Source: Qipengyuania aurantiaca
GTDB lineage: Bacteria > Pseudomonadota > Alphaproteobacteria > Sphingomonadales > Sphingomonadaceae
Direction of reading: 5' to 3'
DNA: 64,000 nucleotides
Assembly (NCBI RefSeq): GCF_019711375.1
Contig: NZ_CP081295.1
Coordinates: 124,001 to 188,000 of the forward strand
A model generated the notes under the pieces. The model ran no database searches. It was not told the origin of the DNA and saw only the letters and a program-made list of their open reading frames with translations. This document shows positions 33,811-42,831 of the stretch, piece by piece (the first letter of the stretch is position 1; every line of letters begins with the position of its first letter). Made by a program: the position numbers and the translations under genes.

Positions 33811-34296
33811 TCAGCGGTCCCCATATGGGTCCGCTATACCCAGTTTTGCAAGCGCTTCGATCTCGAGTTTTTCCATCGCCGCCGCCTGCTCGTCGGAATC
33901 GACATGATCATGCCCTGCAAGATGCAGGAAACCGTGAACGAGAAGGTGCGCGGTATGATCCCGCAGGCTCACGCCCTTCTCCTCCGCTTCGCGCTGACAG
34001 GTCTCGAAGGCGAGCGCGATATCGCCCAGCATTTCGGGCGGCCCGCCCTCGCCCAGTTCCAGCAATTCCTCACGCTCGAGCATGGGAAAGGAAAGCACGT
34101 TGGTCGGCTTGTCCTTGCCCCGCCATTCCTTGTTGAGCGCGTGGACCTGGCTGTCGCTGGTGAAAAGGACGCTCGTCATCAGCCGCTCGCTCGCCAGCGC
34201 CGGTTCCACATCCGAGACCGCGGCGTGCACACGCTCGGACAAATCGGCCCAGAGCGTTTCCTCGGGCCAATCCACGATATCGATGTCGAGTTGCAC
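33811..34296 (-). CDS. ybeY: Endoribonuclease YbeY (rRNA maturation)
   Basis: 161 aa from a GTG that directly follows the phoH stop. The zinc motif HLLVHGFLHLAGHDH (H3) identifies YbeY, and 'LFTSDSQVHALNKEWRGKDKPTNVLSFPM' is the conserved N-terminal half. It processes the 16S rRNA 3' end and takes part in ribosome quality control. Confidence 0.94.
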   Translation of the reverse strand: MQLDIDIVDWPEETLWADLSERVHAAVSDVEPALASERLMTSVLFTSDSQVHALNKEWRGKDKPTNVLSFPMLEREELLELGEGGPPEMLGDIALAFETCQREAEEKGVSLRDHTAHLLVHGFLHLAGHDHVDSDEQAAAMEKLEIEALAKLGIADPYGDR

Positions 34297-35352
34297 TTAG
34301 GCCGCCGGTCCCTCGTAAGCCTCGACGATACGCCCCACGATCGGGTGGCGCACCACGTCGGCGGCGGTGAAGCGGATGGTGCCGAAGCCTTCGACGCCCT
34401 CCAGCTTGCCGACGGCATCGGCAAGACCGCTCATGCCGTCGCCGCCGGGGATGTCGACCTGCCGGGGGTCTCCGCACACCACCATCCGGCTATTTTGGCC
34501 GAAGCGGGTGAGAAACATCTTCATTTGCTCGCGCGTGGTGTTTTGCGCCTCGTCGAGGATGACGAAGGCGTCGGCTAGCGTGCGGCCGCGCATAAAGGCG
34601 ATGGGCGCGATCTCGATCTCTCCGCTCGCCAGCCGCCGCTCGACCTGTTCGGGCGGCATGCAGTCGTAGAGCGCGTCGTAGAGCGGACGCAGGTAAGGAT
34701 CGACCTTGTCTTTCATGTCGCCGGGCAGGAAGCCGAGCTTCTCACCCGCTTCCACGGCGGGACGCGAGAGGATCAGCCGCTGGACACTGCCTGTGATCAG
34801 CTGCGCGACGGCCTGCGCCACGGCGAGGTAGGTTTTGCCGGTACCTGCCGGACCAAGCGCGAAGATGATGTCGTCGCGCACCAGGCTGCGCATATAGGTC
34901 GCCTGCATGGCACTGCGCGGCACGATGGTCTTGCGCCGCGTGCGGATCATGATGGGCGGGCCGCCCTTCGCCTCGTTCAGCTTGCCGTCGACGATGCCGT
35001 CGAAAGTCGGCTCGTTCGACATGGCGATCAGAGATTCGATGGCGCCCGCGTCGAGGTCCTGCCCCATGGCGAGGCGGTCGTACATTTCGTTGAGGACGTC
35101 ACGCGCACGTGCCACGCTGTCTTCGGGCCCTTCGATATGGAGCGCGTTTCCGCGGGCGGAGATGAACACGCCCAGCCGGTTTTCGACCTGCACCAGATTG
35201 GCATCGAACTGTCCGAACAGCGCGCCTAGCAGGCTCTGGTTTTCGAAGTTCACATCGACCTGCGCGCGGCGAACCTCGCGCTGGGGTGCTGGCGGTTTGG
35301 TCAGGGCCGGTTCGGCCTGTCCGGGCTGCCTCTTGGCGGGTTTGCGAGCCAT
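34297..35352 (-). CDS. PhoH-like ATPase
   Basis: 351 aa; the ATG at 35352 is preferred over 35367 because AAGGAG precedes it. A KH-like N-terminal region is followed by the P-loop GPAGTGKTYLAVAQA, 'LILSRPAVEAGEKLGFLPGDMKDKVDPYLRPLYDAL' and the Walker B FVILDEAQNTT. Predicted RNA-linked ATPase acting with YbeY. First gene of the minus-strand phoH - ybeY - corC unit. Confidence 0.92.
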   Translation of the reverse strand: MARKPAKRQPGQAEPALTKPPAPQREVRRAQVDVNFENQSLLGALFGQFDANLVQVENRLGVFISARGNALHIEGPEDSVARARDVLNEMYDRLAMGQDLDAGAIESLIAMSNEPTFDGIVDGKLNEAKGGPPIMIRTRRKTIVPRSAMQATYMRSLVRDDIIFALGPAGTGKTYLAVAQAVAQLITGSVQRLILSRPAVEAGEKLGFLPGDMKDKVDPYLRPLYDALYDCMPPEQVERRLASGEIEIAPIAFMRGRTLADAFVILDEAQNTTREQMKMFLTRFGQNSRMVVCGDPRQVDIPGGDGMSGLADAVGKLEGVEGFGTIRFTAADVVRHPIVGRIVEAYEGPAA

Positions 35353-35510
35353 CTGCTCCTTTCGCATTAGCTATCGAGTCGGAAGGTTACTCTTCAACGC
35401 ATATCAAGCAAGAAGGGGGCCGTGTGATGGCGGTGGAAAGTAACCGGCTTGTCATCCGATCGCCTCGCGCCCAGACTCCGCCACCGACTCGAAGCCACCG
35501 GGAGATCAGC

Positions 35511-36086
35511 ATGGTCCGTACGCTTGTCCTTGCCGCCTCGCTCGTTTCGCTGGCAGCCTGCTCGCCGGCTGAGGAAGCCGAAGCGCCAGCCGGAGACACG
35601 GCTGCATCGGATGCGCAGGCCGCGCCTTCCCCCGCTCCGGAAGACGACATCCGCCACTTCCTGATGCAGGAATATCCCGACGGCCTGCCGATGCGCTATG
35701 CGCTGGCGTGGAGCGATCTGGACGGTGACGGTGCGGATGAGGCGATCGTTCACCTGGTTGGCTCCTATTTCTGCGGCACGGGCGGCTGCCCCACCCTCGT
35801 CCTGACCCCGGCGGGCCCGATGTGGCGCAAGGTGGCCGACATCAGCGTATCGCGCACGCCCGTCACCGTAATGGACACCAGCACCAACGGCTGGAAGGAC
35901 ATTACCGTCGCCATTTCGGGCGGCGGCGGCGAGGCGGGCGACGCCCTCCTCAGATTCGATGGTGAGGCTTATCCTTCGAACCCCACGGTCCAGCCGGCGG
36001 AGGTCACCGGTGTGACCGGAACCGTGCTGATCGCCGAGGAGCCCGACTTCACCGACCTCGCAGCCGAAGACGGCTCAGGCGGCTGA
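35511..36086 (+). CDS. Hypothetical lipoprotein
   Basis: 191 aa from ATG 35511 with GGGAG upstream. Signal [19 protein letters not shown] carries a lipobox. After an Ala/Pro/Asp linker there is a globular part with '[35 protein letters not shown]', an EF-hand or FG-GAP-like Asp loop and a paired Cys. It is inserted, in the opposite orientation, between miaB and phoH and overlaps the miaB 3' end by 12 bases. Function unknown. Confidence 0.75.
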   Translation: MVRTLVLAASLVSLAACSPAEEAEAPAGDTAASDAQAAPSPAPEDDIRHFLMQEYPDGLPMRYALAWSDLDGDGADEAIVHLVGSYFCGTGGCPTLVLTPAGPMWRKVADISVSRTPVTVMDTSTNGWKDITVAISGGGGEAGDALLRFDGEAYPSNPTVQPAEVTGVTGTVLIAEEPDFTDLAAEDGSGG

Positions 36087-37424
36087 AAGCGCCGGTTCGA
36101 GCAAGCGCCCGGCCAGTGAGTTCGGCCCCGCCTCGACCAGTTCGGCCTGCACGAGGTCGCCGATGGCCGCGTCGCCTTCGAACCACACGCTCTGGAGCCA
36201 GGGCGACTTGCCGAGCCACTGGCCGGCGTGCTTGCCCTTGCGCTCGACGAGGACTTCGCATGTTCTTCCGACGCTCGCCTCGTTGAAGGCCAACTGGTCG
36301 CGATTGAGGGCGGCCTGGAGGCGCTGGAGGCGGTCATCCATGACCTCTTTCGCCACCTGCCTTTCCATCGTGGCGGCGGGCGTGCCGGGGCGCGGCGAAT
36401 ACTTGAAGCTGAAGGCCTGCGCGTATTTGACCTCGTCGACCAGCGCGAGCGTTTCCTCGAACTCGGCATCGGTTTCGCCGGGGAAGCCGACGATGAAGTC
36501 GCCCGACAGTGCGAGGTCCGGTCGCGCGGCGCGGAAGCGTTCCAGCAGCTTGAGATAGCTCTCAGCCGTGTGGCTGCGGTTCATGGCCTTCAAGACACGG
36601 TCGCTGCCCGCCTGCACCGGCAGGTGGAGGAAGGGCATGAGCTTGTCCACCTCGCCATGCGCGGCGATCAGATCGTCGTCCATGTCGGCCGGGTGGCTGG
36701 TGGTGTAGCGAATGCGCGCGAGGCCATCGACCTTCGCAAGGTCACGGATCAGGCCTGCGAGGCCGACGCTGTGGCCCTTTTCATCCTCGCCGCCCCAAGC
36801 GCTGACATTCTGGCCGAGCAGCGTGATTTCCTTCGCGCCCGCGTCGACCAGCTTTTTCGCTTCGAGGACGAGGTCTGCATAGGGACGGCTGATTTCCGCG
36901 CCGCGGGTATAGGGCACCACGCAATAGGTGCAGAACTTGTCGCAGCCTTCCTGCACGGTGAGGAAGCTCGCCGGATTGGTGCGGCGACGCTCGGGCAATG
37001 CGGCGAACTTGGCAATGGCTGGCATGTCGGTATCGGTCGCCCGCTCGCCCTTCACTGCCTTGTCGAGCATCTCAGGCAGGCGATGGTAGGCCTGCGGGCC
37101 GACGACCATGCTGACCGCCGGAGAACGCTTCATGATCTCCTCGCCCTCGGCCTGCGCGACGCAGCCCGCGACAGCGATGAGCGGCTCCTTGCCCGCCTCG
37201 CGCCCCGCCTTGGTCAGGCGGCCGATGTCCGAATAGACCTTCTCCGCAGCCTTCTCGCGGATGTGGCAGGTGTTGAGCACGACGAGGTCGGCATCCTCGC
37301 CCTCGGGCGCAGGCACGATGCCCTGCTCGCCCAGCATCTCGGCCATGCGCTCGCCGTCATAGACGTTCATCTGACAGCCGAAGCTCTTGACCCTGTAGGT
37401 CTTGGGAGTGGTGGTCGGTTTCAT
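36075..37424 (-). CDS. miaB: tRNA-2-methylthio-N6-dimethylallyladenosine synthase
   Basis: 449 aa from ATG 37424 ([20 protein letters not shown]). Three N-terminal cluster cysteines (FGCQMN, NTCHIRE, AGCVAQ), the radical-SAM motif CDKFCTYC, 'GQNVSAWGG', '[13 protein letters not shown]' and a C-terminal TRAM domain. It adds the methylthio group to i6A37 of tRNAs. The region upstream is an unusual 331-base non-coding stretch. Confidence 0.95.
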   Translation of the reverse strand: MKPTTTPKTYRVKSFGCQMNVYDGERMAEMLGEQGIVPAPEGEDADLVVLNTCHIREKAAEKVYSDIGRLTKAGREAGKEPLIAVAGCVAQAEGEEIMKRSPAVSMVVGPQAYHRLPEMLDKAVKGERATDTDMPAIAKFAALPERRRTNPASFLTVQEGCDKFCTYCVVPYTRGAEISRPYADLVLEAKKLVDAGAKEITLLGQNVSAWGGEDEKGHSVGLAGLIRDLAKVDGLARIRYTTSHPADMDDDLIAAHGEVDKLMPFLHLPVQAGSDRVLKAMNRSHTAESYLKLLERFRAARPDLALSGDFIVGFPGETDAEFEETLALVDEVKYAQAFSFKYSPRPGTPAATMERQVAKEVMDDRLQRLQAALNRDQLAFNEASVGRTCEVLVERKGKHAGQWLGKSPWLQSVWFEGDAAIGDLVQAELVEAGPNSLAGRLLEPALSAA

Positions 37425-37755
37425 GGGTGGCAGGCCCTTAAATCTTTCCGCAACCGACTTCAATATGGAGTTCAGGACGTGCGCTTCACAGCCTCGAATC
37501 CCGGTCAACAAGTCTATTTCGACTTTTTTACAGTTATCCCCCTTGCGACTCATCGCTTCGAGCGCGCACAATAGCGTCAATTCTACGGGTTCAAACGTGG
37601 ATCAGAAGAGGGAAGTCGGGGCGGGCTGTCACCAAGTTCGGTCCCCTTCCAAAAGGGATCGAGGCACCACTTCCCTCTTCGAATTTCATTCTACACTGGG
37701 TGTAACACAACTCCAGTGCAAAGTTCGCAAATTGCGAAGCCTCAGCGAACTACCT
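37425..37755. other. Non-coding stretch between ppi and miaB with inverted repeats
   Basis: 331 bases without a supported gene and lower in GC than its surroundings. It contains a perfect 12-bp inverted repeat (37605-37616 with 37669-37680), a CACTGG/CCAGTG pair (37694-37699, 37713-37718) and the palindrome TTCGCAA-A-TTGCGAA (37724-37738). The miaB promoter should lie here. Confidence 0.7.
37605..37680. ncRNA. Candidate structured RNA or large inverted repeat
   Basis: GAAGAGGGAAGT and ACTTCCCTCTTC form a 12-bp closing stem. Within the 52-nt interior TCGGTCCC and GGGATCGA can form an apical hairpin (about 37637-37661) topped by further TT/AA pairs. The result is stem - asymmetric bubble - hairpin, resembling a small regulatory RNA. 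Neither strand nor promoter is certain, and no Rfam family is recognised. Confidence 0.35.
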
Positions 37756-38217
37756 TCAGCCAACAGTCGCCTTCACGATCTTGCCCGGATTTGCCGGCGG
37801 CTCGCCCTTGGGCAGCGCGTCGACGTATTCCATGCCGCTCTCGACCTGGCCCCAGACGGTGTACTGGCCGTCGAGAAATTCGGCGTCGTCGAAGCAGATG
37901 AAGAACTGGCTGTTGGCGCTGTCGGGCACCTGGGTGCGGGCCATCGAGCAGGTGCCGCGGGTGTGCGGTTCGCTGTTGAATTCGGCCTTGAGGTCGGGCT
38001 TGTCGCTGCCGCCCATGCCGGTGCCGGTCGGATCGCCGCCCTGCGCCATGAAGCCGGGGATCACGCGGTGGAAGACTACGCCGTCGTAAAAGCCCTCACC
38101 CGCCAGCGTGGTTATACGCTCGACATGGCCGGGGGCCAGATCGGGGCGCAGCTTGATCACCACGTCCTTGTTTTCGCCGTCGCCGGTGTCGAGGGTGAAG
38201 GTGAGTTTGTCGGCCAT
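37756..38217 (-). CDS. Peptidyl-prolyl cis-trans isomerase (cyclophilin type)
   Basis: 153 aa from ATG 38217. Cyclophilin motifs 'FYDGVVFHRVIPGFMAQGGDPTGTGMGG', 'GTCSMARTQVPDSANSQFFICF' and 'FLDGQYTVWGQVESGMEYVDAL'. No signal peptide, so a cytoplasmic PpiB-like enzyme that speeds proline isomerisation during folding. Confidence 0.94.
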   Translation of the reverse strand: MADKLTFTLDTGDGENKDVVIKLRPDLAPGHVERITTLAGEGFYDGVVFHRVIPGFMAQGGDPTGTGMGGSDKPDLKAEFNSEPHTRGTCSMARTQVPDSANSQFFICFDDAEFLDGQYTVWGQVESGMEYVDALPKGEPPANPGKIVKATVG

Positions 38218-38308
38218 GCGGCGAATCTCCAGTATCTGGTTTGAACTTACGCCGGCCCACATAGGTCGGCAGCCCGCATATGGCTAGGCCGCCGACCCGG
38301 GAGTGCGC

Positions 38309-39805
38309 CTACTCCTTGGCTTCGCTCATCTGCGCATCGGCCGCGATTTTCCGTTCGCGCACCTCGGCAAGCAGGGCGTCGAGCGCCGCGCGGTCGCGAA
38401 CCACGCCGCCCTGCACTACCGCTGCGATGGCCTTGGTGTTCGCAATGTCGAGCGTCGGGTCGGCATCCAGCAGGACGAGATCGGCCAGCTTGCCTTCCGA
38501 CACCCCGCCGAAATCCCCTTCGCGCCCCAGGTATTGAGCAGGGACGCTGGTGGCGGTCTGCAGGGCTTCCATCGGTGTAAGGCCGGCGCGGACCATGAAG
38601 CCCAGTTCGTCATGCAGGCTGAAACCGGGGAAGACCATCGTGTCGTTCGCATCGGTGCCCGCCATGATCTTCACCCCTGCCGCGTGGGCCATGCCCGTAG
38701 TCTTGAGGGCAAGGTCGAAGAAGTCGCTCAGCGCTGCGACCTCTTCCTCCGAAGCCTGCACGGTGCGGTCGAGGTCACGCGTCCAGTCGGCCACCTGCAT
38801 CTCGACGAGATAGGCCAGTCGCGCGTCCTTTCGGTAGGCCTCCTCACCAGCGCGGAAGTCCATCTCGCGGGTCAGGTGGGTGGGCACGTACCAGGTGTCA
38901 TTGGCCACCATTGCCTCGAGATGCGGAGTGCACAGAGCCTCGTCGAAGCTGTCGCGCACGCCAGCCGGGCGCTTGGAGCGATCGGGCCAGGCGACATCCT
39001 CGCCGCGCAGCTTGCGCATGATCTGGTCGCGAAATCCCGAGCCGAAGGCCGAGCAATCGAGCGGCAGGTCGCGGGCATGCTCGATCGTGTCCATGCCCAT
39101 GCCCGCCACATCGGCGATGCTGAACATCATGGGGACATGGCCGCCGACCCTTACGCCGCGCGCTTCCGCCTCGGCCATGAGCGCGGTGAAGGCGTCTGAG
39201 TGGATTTCCTGCGACACCTTAATCAGGTCCGGCCCACGCGCGGCCAGTCCGGCAACGGTGGCGCGGCCATCCTCGGCGTTGAAGGGCGCATAGAGGATCT
39301 GCCCTTCGCTCGCATCGGGACGGCGGTTGCTGTCGACCTTGAGGGTAGACAATGCCAGGAGGCGCGGGCCGACCATCTCGCCGGCCTCGATCTTCGCAGC
39401 GCTCTCGCGCATTTCGCCGAGGCACATGTAGACGGTGTCGGGATCAACGCAGTCGCTGCCCATCTCGCGCACGCCGGTCACGCCGTTTGCGGTCATCAGC
39501 TTGAGCGAGCTTTCATGGACCGGACGGATGCTGGTGTGGACATGCATATCCATGAGGCCGGGGATCACGTATTTGCCCGAACCATCGACACGGCTGTGCG
39601 CTTCGAATTCGCCCGAACCGGTTGCGACCACGGCGACGATGCGGCCCTCGTCGATCACCACATCACGCCCCTCGATCCGGGTCTCATGCTGCGGGTCGAT
39701 TACGGTGACATTGGCGATGAGAAGATCGACTTCCTCGGCGGCCAGTGCCGGGGCCGACACGGTTGCCAAGAGGGCCAAGCCCGATACGAACGTCCTCAGC
39801 TTCAT
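38309..39805 (-). CDS. Secreted amidohydrolase family protein
   Basis: 498 aa from ATG 39805. Signal peptide MKLRTFVSGLALLATVSAPALAAE. Metal motif PGLMDMHVHTS (intact HxH, unlike the copy at 180-1433), a VRVGGHVP histidine and 'GTDANDTMVFPGFSLHDELGFMVRAGLTPMEAL' with the catalytic Asp. Probably a periplasmic cyclic-amide or dipeptide hydrolase. An inverted repeat lies in the divergent region upstream. Confidence 0.88.
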   Translation of the reverse strand: MKLRTFVSGLALLATVSAPALAAEEVDLLIANVTVIDPQHETRIEGRDVVIDEGRIVAVVATGSGEFEAHSRVDGSGKYVIPGLMDMHVHTSIRPVHESSLKLMTANGVTGVREMGSDCVDPDTVYMCLGEMRESAAKIEAGEMVGPRLLALSTLKVDSNRRPDASEGQILYAPFNAEDGRATVAGLAARGPDLIKVSQEIHSDAFTALMAEAEARGVRVGGHVPMMFSIADVAGMGMDTIEHARDLPLDCSAFGSGFRDQIMRKLRGEDVAWPDRSKRPAGVRDSFDEALCTPHLEAMVANDTWYVPTHLTREMDFRAGEEAYRKDARLAYLVEMQVADWTRDLDRTVQASEEEVAALSDFFDLALKTTGMAHAAGVKIMAGTDANDTMVFPGFSLHDELGFMVRAGLTPMEALQTATSVPAQYLGREGDFGGVSEGKLADLVLLDADPTLDIANTKAIAAVVQGGVVRDRAALDALLAEVRERKIAADAQMSEAKE

Positions 39806-39844
39806 GCTGTTCTCTCCTCCCAAAGTGATGCCGGGCCGCCTATG

Positions 39845-39864
39845 TGTATTGCTGATATAATACA
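39845..39864. promoter_or_regulatory. Palindromic operator candidate between amidohydrolase and mgtE
   Basis: TGTATT (39845-39850) and AATACA (39859-39864) are perfect complements 8 bases apart in an AT-rich intergenic region between divergent genes. The form suits a dimeric repressor such as a GntR or TetR protein; no regulator is adjacent. Confidence 0.4.
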
Positions 39865-39918
39865 ATAGGCAAGTTCGGGAAACTTGCTTTTCGCCCCATC
39901 GCTTATAGAGCCGCGAAC

Positions 39919-41370
39919 ATGGCGGAGGACGAGCGCACCCTCGACGGCGAAGACACGGTTCTGGCGGATGCGCCGGAGGAAGGCGCGCGCCCGGACGACC
40001 GCATCGACGACGAGCGCATGGACGAGGAGAACACGCTCAAGCGCGAGTTCGTCCGTTCGGTCGAAGATGCGCTGGAAGCAGGCGCAAGCGGCGAGCTCTA
40101 CGACCTCGTCGAGCCGCTCCACCCCGCCGACGTGGCCGACTTGCTCGAATTGTTCGAGCGTGAAGACCGCCACCGCCTCGCGACCGAGATCACCGATTTG
40201 ATGACCTCGGAAGTCGTTGCCGAACTCAACGACTACGTGCGCGAGGAGATGATGGAGGCGCTGCCCGCCGATGCAGTGGCGCAGATCGCGGAACAGCTGG
40301 AAACCGACGACGCCGTCCAGCTGATCGAGGATCTGGACGAGGACGATCAGAAGGCCATCCTCGCCGAACTCGATCCCGAAGACCGCATCGCGATCCAGAC
40401 CGCGCTCTCCTACCCCGAAGAGACCGCGGGCCGCCTGATGAGCCGCGAGTTCGTGGCCGTGCCCGAACACATCACCGTGGGCGATCTCATCGATTTCCTG
40501 CGCGACGGGCGCGACCTGCCCGAAGATTTCTTCGAGGTCTTCGTGGTCGACCAGCGCCTGCACCCGGTCGGCACCTGCCAGCTGTCCTGGGTCCTGCGCA
40601 CCCCGCGCGACGTGGCGCTGGGCGACGTGATGAAGCGCGACCAGACGCTGATCCCGGCCGAACTCGACCAGGAAGAGGTCGCGCTGATGTTCCAGAAGTA
40701 CGGCCTGATCAGCGCCGCCGTGGTCGATGACGACGGGCGGCTGGTCGGCCAGATGACGGTCGACGACATCGTCCACATCATCTCCGAAGAGGCGGGCGAG
40801 GACGCCCTGCTGATGTCGGGTGCAGGCGAAGGCGACATCAACGAGCCGATCCGCGAGGCCTATTCCAGCCGCGTGCGCTGGCTGGTTGCGAACCTCGGCA
40901 CCGCGCTGGTCGCCAGCCTCATCATCGCCGCCTTCGGGGCCGCGATCGAGCAGCTGGTTGCGCTTGCCGTGCTGATGCCCATCGTCGCCAGCATCGGCGG
41001 CAATGCGGGAACCCAGACCATGGCGGTGACCGTGCGCGCCATCGCGATGAACCAGCTCACCCGTTCGAACACGGGCCGCATCCTGATGCGCGAGCTGCGC
41101 GTGGCCGCACTCAACGGCGTGACCATCGCCGTGCTGGTCGGCCTTGCCACCGCTGTCATCTTCAGTCCCATGCTGGGCGCGGTCATTGCCGCGGCCATGG
41201 TGGTCAACGTGATCACCGCAGGCCTCGCCGGCGTGCTGGTGCCGGTGGCCTTCGACCGATTGGACCAGGACCCGGCGGTCGCCTCCAGCGTCTTCGTCAC
41301 CATGATCACCGATTCGATGGGCTTCTTCGCCTTCCTCGGCCTTGCCGTGGCAAGCGGGATCGTCGGCTAG
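39919..41370 (+). CDS. mgtE: Magnesium transporter MgtE
   Basis: 483 aa. MgtE N-terminal superhelical domain ('LHPADVADLLELFEREDR', 'LIEDLDEDDQKAILAELDPEDR'), two CBS domains ('MSREFVAVPEHITVGDLIDFLR', 'MTVDDIVHIISEEAGEDAL') and a C-terminal five-helix channel domain with 'MPIVASIGGNAGTQTMAV'. It conducts Mg2+ across the inner membrane, gated by Mg2+ on the cytosolic domains. Confidence 0.95.
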   Translation: MAEDERTLDGEDTVLADAPEEGARPDDRIDDERMDEENTLKREFVRSVEDALEAGASGELYDLVEPLHPADVADLLELFEREDRHRLATEITDLMTSEVVAELNDYVREEMMEALPADAVAQIAEQLETDDAVQLIEDLDEDDQKAILAELDPEDRIAIQTALSYPEETAGRLMSREFVAVPEHITVGDLIDFLRDGRDLPEDFFEVFVVDQRLHPVGTCQLSWVLRTPRDVALGDVMKRDQTLIPAELDQEEVALMFQKYGLISAAVVDDDGRLVGQMTVDDIVHIISEEAGEDALLMSGAGEGDINEPIREAYSSRVRWLVANLGTALVASLIIAAFGAAIEQLVALAVLMPIVASIGGNAGTQTMAVTVRAIAMNQLTRSNTGRILMRELRVAALNGVTIAVLVGLATAVIFSPMLGAVIAAAMVVNVITAGLAGVLVPVAFDRLDQDPAVASSVFVTMITDSMGFFAFLGLAVASGIVG

Positions 41371-41545
41371 CTTCCTACAGCTTGGAGCACATGGAGCACG
41401 GTCCTGGGAGAAAACGCTCCGGGGGCGGTTTGCGGCTGCGAAGTGGCGGATTTTTGCGGTTTCGAGAATAGCGCGGGATAGCATCCTGCCGGTCTGCAAC
41501 ACCGGGCGATCTGTAGGAAAGACGTTTCGCCAGCGACTTCATCCA

Positions 41546-41638
41546 CGTCACCCCGGCCCCCGAGCCGGGGTCCCACTGCTTTTCGCTCTCGCGCCCCGCC
41601 AGAAGTAAGCGGGACCCCGGATCAAGTCCGGGGTGACG
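41546..41638. repeat. REP-like palindromic repeat, copy 1
   Basis: 93 bp with outer arms CGTCACCCCGG and CCGGGGTGACG (perfect, 11 bp). Inner hairpins are formed by CCGG...CCGG at the left and CCCCGG-ATCAAGT-CCGGGG at the right. Nearly the same element occurs at 63127-63222. It occupies most of the 321-base gap between mgtE and the DUF1489 gene. Confidence 0.88.
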
Positions 41639-41691
41639 TCGGGATTAGGGCGTTCGGTTGCTCTTTCGCGGCAAGCCCCTATCTCCATCTC

Positions 41692-42081
41692 ATGCCGCTT
41701 CACCTGACCAAGATCGCCTTCGGCGCGCAGAGCTTTGCCGATATCGAGAGCTGGTACGCGCAGCGGCGCAGCCCCAACCTCACCACCCGCTATCGCCCCA
41801 CAAAATGGGAGCAATGCATCGGCGGCTCGCTCTATTGGATACACCAGCACAGCATTGTGGCGCGCAGCGAGATCCTCGGTTTCAGCGAGACCGCGACCGG
41901 GCGCTGGTCCATCGACCTGAAGCCCGAACTGGTGCGCGTCCACCCCCGCCCCAAGCGCGCCCACCAGGGCTGGCGCTACCTCAAGGGCGAGCCTCCGCGC
42001 GATCTCGAGGAAGGCGAGGATATCGGCGATGTCCTGCCCGGCAAGCTGGCCGGCAAGCTGGAGCGCCTCGGCCTCATCTGA
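41692..42081 (+). CDS. DUF1489 family protein
   Basis: 129 aa. Conserved features are 'MPLHLTKIAFGA', 'TTRYRPTKWEQCIGGSLYWIHQHSIVARSEILGF' and 'RPKRAHQGWRYLKGEPPRDL', which match the alphaproteobacterial DUF1489 family. Small cytoplasmic protein of unknown function. Confidence 0.87.
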   Translation: MPLHLTKIAFGAQSFADIESWYAQRRSPNLTTRYRPTKWEQCIGGSLYWIHQHSIVARSEILGFSETATGRWSIDLKPELVRVHPRPKRAHQGWRYLKGEPPRDLEEGEDIGDVLPGKLAGKLERLGLI

Positions 42082-42183
42082 CCTTTTGCGGCGGGCACTG
42101 CGGAACTCTTTGACCCCGCTCCCGTTTTTCCGCCACCGACCCAATCGCGGGAGGTCGTCGGCCCGCACTTCAGGAGAGTGATA

Positions 42184-42315
42184 ATGAAAAAGCTTCTCAT
42201 GGTGGCCCTCGGCAGCACCGCCTTCTTCCTTTCGGCTTGCAACACGGTCGAAGGTGCGGTGGAAGATGTTGAATCGGTCGGCGATTGTGTCGACGGCGTG
42301 GAAGGCAACTGCTGA
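42184..42315 (+). CDS. Entericidin-like small lipoprotein
   Basis: 43 aa, with AGGAGAG five bases before the ATG. MKKLLMVALGSTAFFLSAC gives a lipobox; the mature part 'NTVEGAVEDVESVGDCVDGVEGNC' matches the entericidin A/B pattern (CNTxxG.G.D). Entericidins are membrane-active toxin/antidote lipoproteins; whether this one is toxic is unknown. A strong terminator follows. Confidence 0.78.
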   Translation: MKKLLMVALGSTAFFLSACNTVEGAVEDVESVGDCVDGVEGNC

Positions 42316-42340
42316 CCCGCAGACCGCGTAAACACGCAGG

Positions 42341-42378
42341 AAAAGGGCGCCGCTCCATCATGGATCGGCGCCCTTTTT
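42341..42378 (+). terminator. Terminator after the entericidin-like gene
   Basis: AAAAGGGCGCCG (42341-42352) and CGGCGCCCTTTT (42366-42377) form a 12-bp stem with a T5 tail. Confidence 0.93.
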
Positions 42379-42468
42379 CCTTGGCCGAGGGAAGGCGGGC
42401 CTCAGCCGGGACGAACTGCGGAACGGCGCCGATGCAACATCCGTTGATTGGGCAAAGGAGATATTTTC

Positions 42469-42714
42469 ATGCCCGAACGCCAGTCCATGCACCCCGACAA
42501 CGACCTCATCGACGAGATGACCGAATACCCCACCCCGTCGCAGCAGAGCGCTTCGGGCGGCGAGGTGAACCGGCAGGTCGGTACCCGCGGCGAACTCAAC
42601 CGCGCCTTCGATCCCGACAACCGCGAACCGGAAGTCGGCTCGGACAACCCCGCGCAGGACGCCATGAAGGGCGAGAAGACCCGTCAAGCGATGCAGGATG
42701 ATCGCTCGAGCTAA
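42469..42714 (+). CDS. Small hydrophilic protein, hypothetical
   Basis: 81 aa; ATG 42469 preferred because AAAGGAG is 8 bases upstream. Very hydrophilic and probably disordered ('MPERQSMHPDNDLIDEMTEYPTPSQQ', 'NREPEVGSDNPAQDAMKGEKTRQAMQDD'). Flanked by terminators on both sides, so it is a separate transcription unit. No family recognised. Confidence 0.7.
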   Translation: MPERQSMHPDNDLIDEMTEYPTPSQQSASGGEVNRQVGTRGELNRAFDPDNREPEVGSDNPAQDAMKGEKTRQAMQDDRSS

Positions 42715-42740
42715 GCTTGCTCGTCAGAACTGACCCAATC

Positions 42741-42770
42741 AGCCCCGCCCTCACCAGCGGGGCTTTTTTG
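42741..42770 (+). terminator. Terminator after the 81-aa protein gene
   Basis: AGCCCCGC (42741-42748) pairs with GCGGGGCT (42757-42764), followed by T6. Confidence 0.93.
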
Positions 42771-42831
42771 TAGTTCGGCACTAGTCGAGCTGGAAATTTA
42801 CGAACGTCCGACAATGGGTGGGAATCCGACG

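Noticed and set aside
36228..37574. Long open frame antisense to miaB
   Set aside because: Only the minus strand shows the Fe-S and radical-SAM motifs of MiaB.
39806..39918. Mg2+ riboswitch before mgtE
   Set aside because: The space before mgtE is too short for an M-box and shows none of its helices.
41546..41638. Terminator of mgtE
   Set aside because: Although it forms strong hairpins, the same element recurs at 63 kb and lacks a T tract, so it is better described as a REP-like repeat.
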